Part shown: positions 7,459 through 10,801 of the stretch, one piece after another
Numbering within the stretch: position 1 is the stretch's first letter
How the letters are laid out: each line of letters starts with the position of its first letter
Assembly: GCA_964481035.1 (NCBI GenBank)
Contig: CAYZSE010000116.1
Coordinates: forward strand, 1-10,801
Direction: 5' to 3'
Source: JAAAPF01 sp964481035
Lineage (GTDB): Bacteria; Pseudomonadota; Alphaproteobacteria; Geminicoccales; Geminicoccaceae
Length of the DNA stretch: 10,801 nt
Made by a program: the position numbers and the translations under genes
The notes under the pieces: generated by a model
What the model saw: the letters and a program-made list of their open reading frames with translations, nothing else
What the model was told of the DNA's origin: nothing
Databases searched by the model: none

Positions 7459-7599
7459 GAGCGCCGCCGGCGCCCGCGGCCCGCGGCGGTGCCGGCGATC
7501 GAACGTCCGCTCGGCCGGGGCGGGGGATCGGAGGCGGCGTTTCGCGAGCAGCGCCAGCTGGACCCGCTCCGGCGGCTTGGCCGAGGGCGGTGGGCTCGA

Positions 7600-7690
7600 T
7601 GGGCCGAGCGAGCGTCTGCCAGCCGTCGATCCTGCGCACGACGAGCCATCCCGCGGCGAGGAGAGCTCGAAGGAGCATGGGCACGGCCTC
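7600..7690 (-). mobile_element. Degenerate transposase C-terminal fragment 2 (IS256/Mutator-like)
   Basis: On the minus strand this reads NEAVPMLLRALLAAGW and then RRIDGWQTLARPIEP, the same pattern as fragment 1 and close to the recalled end of IS256/Mutator-type transposases (MLFWALLASG, DGWQTL, then a short Pro/Asp-rich tail). Comparing 7607-7684 with 6321-6398 by hand without gaps gives 50 of 78 identical bases and 14 of 26 identical residues. Only the tail is present and it lacks a stop at the expected place, so it is a relic. It lies just upstream of the truncated MFS gene, in the same orientation, where the missing MFS half should be. Confidence 0.45.
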
Positions 7691-7765
7691 GTTCGACGGC
7701 CGGCGGCCCGCTTCTCGATGTGCCGGAACCGGGCGCCTCGAGCGAGACCGGGCCAACCCGCTGGA

Positions 7766-8866
7766 TCAGCCCGGCGGCACCGGGTCGGCGTCGTCCACCT
7801 CCGGCTCGCTCCACGCCGTCAAGAGCTCGAAGAAGACGGCCAAAACGATCGGGCCCACGAAGAGCCCGGGCAGGCCGAACGCCAGGGTGCCCGTCACCAC
7901 GCCGATGAGGACGACGATGGCGGGCGTTCCGGTTCCGCGCCCCATGACCACCGGCTTCAGCACATGCTCGACGGCGCCGACGGCGAGGAGCGCGACCGTG
8001 AACATGGCGGCCCACAGCGGGTCGTTGGTCATCCAGCCCCAGATCGTGACCGGGACGATCACCAGCCAGCCGCCGATCTGGGCGATCGACAGAACGAGCA
8101 CGGCGAGCGTCAAGCCGCCCGCGTGCGGCACGCCCGCGACGACCAGCACGGCCCAGGTCGCGAGCGCCTGGAACAGGGCGATGCCGATGATGCCCCGCGC
8201 CACGTCGCGGATCGTCGCGCCGACCAGCACGAGAACCCGTCCGCCGCGGGCGCCACCGAAGAGCCGCAGGGCGATGGCCTCGGCGCGTTCGCCGAGCGTC
8301 GCCGAGGAAACCAGGAGCGCGCCCGCGATCACCAACGACACGGCGAGAAACGCGATGCTGCCCGTGAGATGCTCGACCAGCCGCAAGACGTGCTCGCCCG
8401 TGCCGATCAGCGTCTTCTCGTGCTGCTCGAGATAGGCCTCGACACGCTCGTGAGTAAGCCCGTGGAGATGGCCGGCCCAAGCGAGCCAGGGACTGTCGTT
8501 CCACGCCGGCGGCGGGCTCGGCAGCGTCCAACCGTCCTGGCGTATGGCGAGCGCCAGCTCCTCGAGGGAGACGACCACATCGGAGATGATGGCCGCCACC
8601 GGACCGAGGACGAGCAACAGGGCCAAGAGGGTGACGACCGTCGCGGACAACGTCACGCGGCCGCCCAGCCTATCCCTAACCCGGGCAAAAAGGGGGAACA
8701 TCAAGACGGCGATGACCGACGACCAGACGACGATACTGGCAATCGGCCGCAGCAGGATGAAGACCAGCAGCAGAAGAGCGGCGAGGCCCGCCAAGCGGAC
8801 CGCGGCATCGAGCGACCAGTAGGGGCCCGATCGAGGCTCGGCGGACGGCGGCAGGCCCGTCGGCAT
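7766..8866 (-). CDS. AI-2E family transporter (PerM/TqsA-like membrane protein)
   Basis: The 366-residue protein has the layout of the AI-2E transporter family. A first hydrophobic pair spans about 26-60, a helix pair about 73-98, and a long amphipathic extra-membrane region about 99-165. Helices follow at about 168-186, 226-247, 252-275, 286-299 and 315-350. The conserved stretch ATIRDVARGIIGIALFQA (217-234) and the C-terminal blocks EHVLKPVVMGRG (300-311) and GLPGLFVGPIVLA (331-343) are family hallmarks. Members export varied small molecules or ions; autoinducer-2 transport is shown for only a few, so the substrate is open. ATG 8866 is chosen because the longer open frame upstream overlaps the neighbour and is Arg-rich shadow sequence. 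No strong Shine-Dalgarno is seen, and the stop of the upstream gene is 20 bases away, consistent with translational coupling. Confidence 0.87.
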   Translation of the reverse strand: MPTGLPPSAEPRSGPYWSLDAAVRLAGLAALLLLVFILLRPIASIVVWSSVIAVLMFPLFARVRDRLGGRVTLSATVVTLLALLLVLGPVAAIISDVVVSLEELALAIRQDGWTLPSPPPAWNDSPWLAWAGHLHGLTHERVEAYLEQHEKTLIGTGEHVLRLVEHLTGSIAFLAVSLVIAGALLVSSATLGERAEAIALRLFGGARGGRVLVLVGATIRDVARGIIGIALFQALATWAVLVVAGVPHAGGLTLAVLVLSIAQIGGWLVIVPVTIWGWMTNDPLWAAMFTVALLAVGAVEHVLKPVVMGRGTGTPAIVVLIGVVTGTLAFGLPGLFVGPIVLAVFFELLTAWSEPEVDDADPVPPG

Positions 8867-8886
8867 GACGGGACGACCCGATGTCG

Positions 8887-9435
8887 TCAGCCGCTGGCGG
8901 CGGAGTGGCGGTCGGCCCGGTGCTTGCCGAGCGCGCGATGGCCGAGGACGAGCACGGCGACGGCGGCAACGGCGATGAGGAAGAGCAGCCAGAGATACTC
9001 CTCGACGACGGCCACGCCGACGACGGCGAGGGCCACCGCCGTGCCGACGATGAGCTGGCGCCAGTTGCCGTGCGCGCCGGCCGTGAAGGTCCCGAGAGCG
9101 AGGATGAGGCCGTTGGTCAGGCCGGTGTCGGCATTGGCCATGCGACCGGTGTCGACGAAGAAGTAGGTGATCTGAACGGCGACGAGGACACCCACCCAGT
9201 GCAGCAGCGTGCTCAACGCCCCGCGCCAGTCGCTCAACGCGCCGCCGCGGTGCAGCCGGTCGAAGACGAACCCGGCCACCGCGTACGCGATGATGAGCAG
9301 CGACCACAAGAGATAGGTTCGTCCGGTCGAGAGATCGGTCGACCCGATGGCTACGAAGGCCAGCACGATCAAGACGGCGGAGACGACCACCTCGACCCAG
9401 AACAGGCGCGAGCTGCCGGCGGACGTATCGGTCAT
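8887..9435 (-). CDS. Six-helix membrane protein of unknown family
   Basis: I do not recognise this family. The 182-residue product has six predicted membrane helices (near 12-30, 39-58, 75-93, 105-121, 128-144 and 147-165) and a basic C-terminal tail (HRALGKHRADRH, 166-177), which suggests a cytoplasmic C-terminus. Between helices 3 and 4 is a polar stretch, FFVDTGRMANADTGLTNG at 92-109, followed by GAHGNWRQ at 120-127. These look like the most constrained part and the place for any binding site. Glu145 and Glu146 are adjacent acidic residues at the edge of helix 6. The start is fixed by a strong ribosome site 4 bases upstream. It is the first gene of a pair with the AI-2E transporter, so a joint role at the membrane is plausible but unproven. 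The 213 bases upstream hold only a lone TATACA at 9578-9583 (minus) without a good -35. Confidence 0.8.
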   Translation of the reverse strand: MTDTSAGSSRLFWVEVVVSAVLIVLAFVAIGSTDLSTGRTYLLWSLLIIAYAVAGFVFDRLHRGGALSDWRGALSTLLHWVGVLVAVQITYFFVDTGRMANADTGLTNGLILALGTFTAGAHGNWRQLIVGTAVALAVVGVAVVEEYLWLLFLIAVAAVAVLVLGHRALGKHRADRHSAASG

Positions 9436-9439
9436 GTGG

Positions 9440-9447
9440 CCCTCCCC
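9440..9447 (-). promoter_or_regulatory. Ribosome binding site of the six-helix membrane protein
   Basis: On the minus strand GGGGAGGG sits 4 bases before ATG 9435. It separates the true start from an open extension of the frame reaching 9594, whose residues are Arg/Gly-rich and not membrane-like. Confidence 0.6.
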
Positions 9448-9648
9448 ATGCGAGCATCCCGAGCCCGGCCGAGGGTGATGGTCGACGCCGGAAGCTGGTG
9501 CGCCGGGATGCGACGCTCGGCACCCGACCCGCTCGGCGTAGCGTGGCGACCCTCGTCGACCTTCTACTGCTCGACGCTGTATATGATGCGCCACTCCCGC
9601 CGCGACGGCAAGGCGCGAGATCGACGAACGCGCTGCGCCGCGGCGTGC

Positions 9649-10710
9649 TCAAGCCTGCTTCAGGTACGCCACCAGGATGTCGCGGGCGGCTGCGAGGTCG
9701 GCCTTGTCGATCATCTCGCAGACGGTGTGGATGTAGCGGGTGCCGACGACGATGCTGACCGCCCGCGCCCCCGCCGCCGCCTGCTGCGCCGCCGCCCCGT
9801 CCTGGCCGCCGGCGCGCAGCATCGTCCGCTGGTGCGGGATCTGCCGCTCGGTCGCCAGCGCCTCGATCTCGGCGACGAGACCCTTGTCGGCGATGAACGA
9901 GCTGTCACGGACATGGAGGCCGAAGCCCTCGCCCTGGACGGTCGTGCGGTCCTGGTCGGGCACCCCCGGGGTGTCGCAGGCGAGCGTCGTGTCGATGCCG
10001 ATGCCGATCTCCGGGCGGACCGCGAAGGCCGCCGTCCGCGCCCCTCTGAGCCCGACCTCCTCCTGGCTGGTGAAGGCGACGTGCACCTCGCAGGCGTGCG
10101 CGCTGCCGGCGAGGCCGCGCAGCGCCTCGATGCCGAGCCAGCAGGCGACCCGGTTGTCGAGCGCCTTCGAGACGACCTTCTCCCCCAGATCGAGGAAGGG
10201 CTCGTCCAGCACCACCATGTCGCCGACCCTGATCGTCTCCTTCGCCGCCTGGCCGAGGCCCGTGTCGACGAAGAAGTCGGTCACCTCCGGCACCTTCTTG
10301 CGCTCCTCGGGCGTCGCGATGTGCACCGGCCGGCCGCCCGCGGTCATCACCGCCTTGCGATCGCCCGCGGCGGTGCAGACCACGACCCGGCGGGCGAACA
10401 GGTTGCGCGGATCGAAGCCGCCCACCGGGTGCAGGTAGACGAAGCCCTTGTCGCTCACGTGGCTGACGAGAAAGCCGATCTCGTCCATGTGGCAGAGCAG
10501 CATGACCTTCTGCGGCTTCTCGCCCGCCGCGCCCGCCGCGCCCGGGCGGGCGTCGCGCCGGCAGAGCAGCGAGCCCAGGGGGTCGACCGTGGTCGCGTCG
10601 ACGAGGCCCTCGACCTCGGCCGCGATCAGCGCGCGCACCCGCTCCTCGTGGCCGGGCACGCCGGGCGTCTCGCACAAGCGCTTCAAGAGGTCGAGATCGA
10701 GGTCGGCCAA
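9649..10710 (-). CDS. M42 family metallo-aminopeptidase
   Basis: The 353-residue protein has the standard M42 length and all expected active-site residues: His74 in CHMDEIG, bridging Asp185 in KALDNR, catalytic base Glu217 and ligand Glu218 in SQEEVG, Asp240 in GIDTT, and His328 in TRYIHT. Spacing closely tracks the archaeal TET peptidases. M42 enzymes are cytosolic, di-metal, often dodecameric aminopeptidases that trim short peptides; some members are annotated as glucanases or deblocking peptidases, so substrate preference is open. The start is TTG at 10710. A stop lies seven codons upstream with no ATG or GTG between, and the N-terminus LLKRLCETPGVPGHEERVRALI is family-typical, so the rare start is well supported. 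GGGAG lies about 8 bases upstream. A promoter-like element and a short inverted repeat precede the gene, which seems monocistronic. Confidence 0.9.
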   Translation of the reverse strand: MADLDLDLLKRLCETPGVPGHEERVRALIAAEVEGLVDATTVDPLGSLLCRRDARPGAAGAAGEKPQKVMLLCHMDEIGFLVSHVSDKGFVYLHPVGGFDPRNLFARRVVVCTAAGDRKAVMTAGGRPVHIATPEERKKVPEVTDFFVDTGLGQAAKETIRVGDMVVLDEPFLDLGEKVVSKALDNRVACWLGIEALRGLAGSAHACEVHVAFTSQEEVGLRGARTAAFAVRPEIGIGIDTTLACDTPGVPDQDRTTVQGEGFGLHVRDSSFIADKGLVAEIEALATERQIPHQRTMLRAGGQDGAAAQQAAAGARAVSIVVGTRYIHTVCEMIDKADLAAARDILVAYLKQA

Positions 10711-10728
10711 GCCGGGGCTCCCTTGTCG

Positions 10729-10742
10729 TCACATCGGTGTGA
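10729..10742. promoter_or_regulatory. Short inverted repeat in the M42 leader (possible operator)
   Basis: TCACA, four bases, TGTGA form a perfect 5-base-arm inverted repeat starting 18 bases before the TTG start. It lies where the first transcribed bases would be if the promoter at 10754-10783 is real. It could be a repressor site or a small leader hairpin. The arms are short, so chance is not excluded. Confidence 0.3.
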
Positions 10743-10753
10743 AATCGTCGGCC

Positions 10754-10783
10754 CTGCTAGGCCCGCCGCCGCCCGCCCGTCAA
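10754..10783 (-). promoter_or_regulatory. Possible sigma-70-like promoter of the M42 gene
   Basis: Minus-strand TTGACG (5/6 to the -35 consensus), an 18-base spacer and TAGCAG (3/6 to the -10 consensus). The -35 is good, the -10 weak. It is correctly placed, about 45 bases from the start codon. Confidence 0.32.
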
Positions 10784-10801
10784 CGGCCGCGACCGCGCAG
10801 G

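Noticed and set aside
8867..9652. In-frame 5' extension of the AI-2E transporter
   Set aside because: It would fully overlap the six-helix membrane protein gene and is Arg-rich, unlike the family N-terminus.
1..10801. Search by eye for CRISPR arrays, tRNA or rRNA genes, toxin-antitoxin pairs, phage genes and tandem repeats
   Set aside because: No regularly spaced repeats, cloverleaf-like sequences or matching gene families were seen.

Overview
The window is GC-rich bacterial chromosome, judged by eye at about 70% GC with strong G/C preference at third codon positions. The gene types (MAPEG membrane protein, DUF2189 membrane protein, Zincin_1 metallopeptidase, crotonase paralogue, M42 aminopeptidase) and codon style suggest an alphaproteobacterium, perhaps in or near Rhodospirillales. 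No rRNA, tRNA or marker gene fixes the taxon, so this is an inference.

Left part (1-3209): an exported TPR-repeat protein on the minus strand is divergent from a two-gene plus-strand unit. That unit holds a small HExxHxxGxxD zinc metallopeptidase and, 18 bases later, an FAD-dependent D-lactate dehydrogenase-type oxidase. The oxidase converges with the next gene at a 12-base gap.

Middle part (3222-6114): four minus-strand genes are spaced about 70 bases apart. In transcription order they are a crotonase-fold protein lacking both classical hydratase glutamates, a DUF2189 multipass membrane protein, an alpha/beta hydrolase with a recognisable promoter of its own, and a small MAPEG membrane protein. 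They may be partly co-transcribed, but no shared pathway is evident.

Scarred part (6115-7765): this stretch holds no intact gene. It contains the C-terminal half of an MFS transporter flanked by two degenerate, same-orientation fragments that read like the C-terminal end of an IS256/Mutator-type transposase. The picture is an old insertion and deletion scar.

Right part (7766-10801): a six-helix membrane protein of unknown family and an AI-2E family transporter form a tight minus-strand pair with a 20-base gap. Upstream lies an M42 metallo-aminopeptidase with all expected metal ligands, a TTG start, and a promoter-like element followed by a short inverted repeat.

I found no CRISPR array, toxin-antitoxin module, defence island, prophage or biosynthetic cluster. 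Apart from the scar, this looks like ordinary chromosome. The least explained items are the glutamate-less crotonase, the unknown membrane protein paired with the AI-2E transporter, and the double transposase-tail repeat around the half MFS gene.
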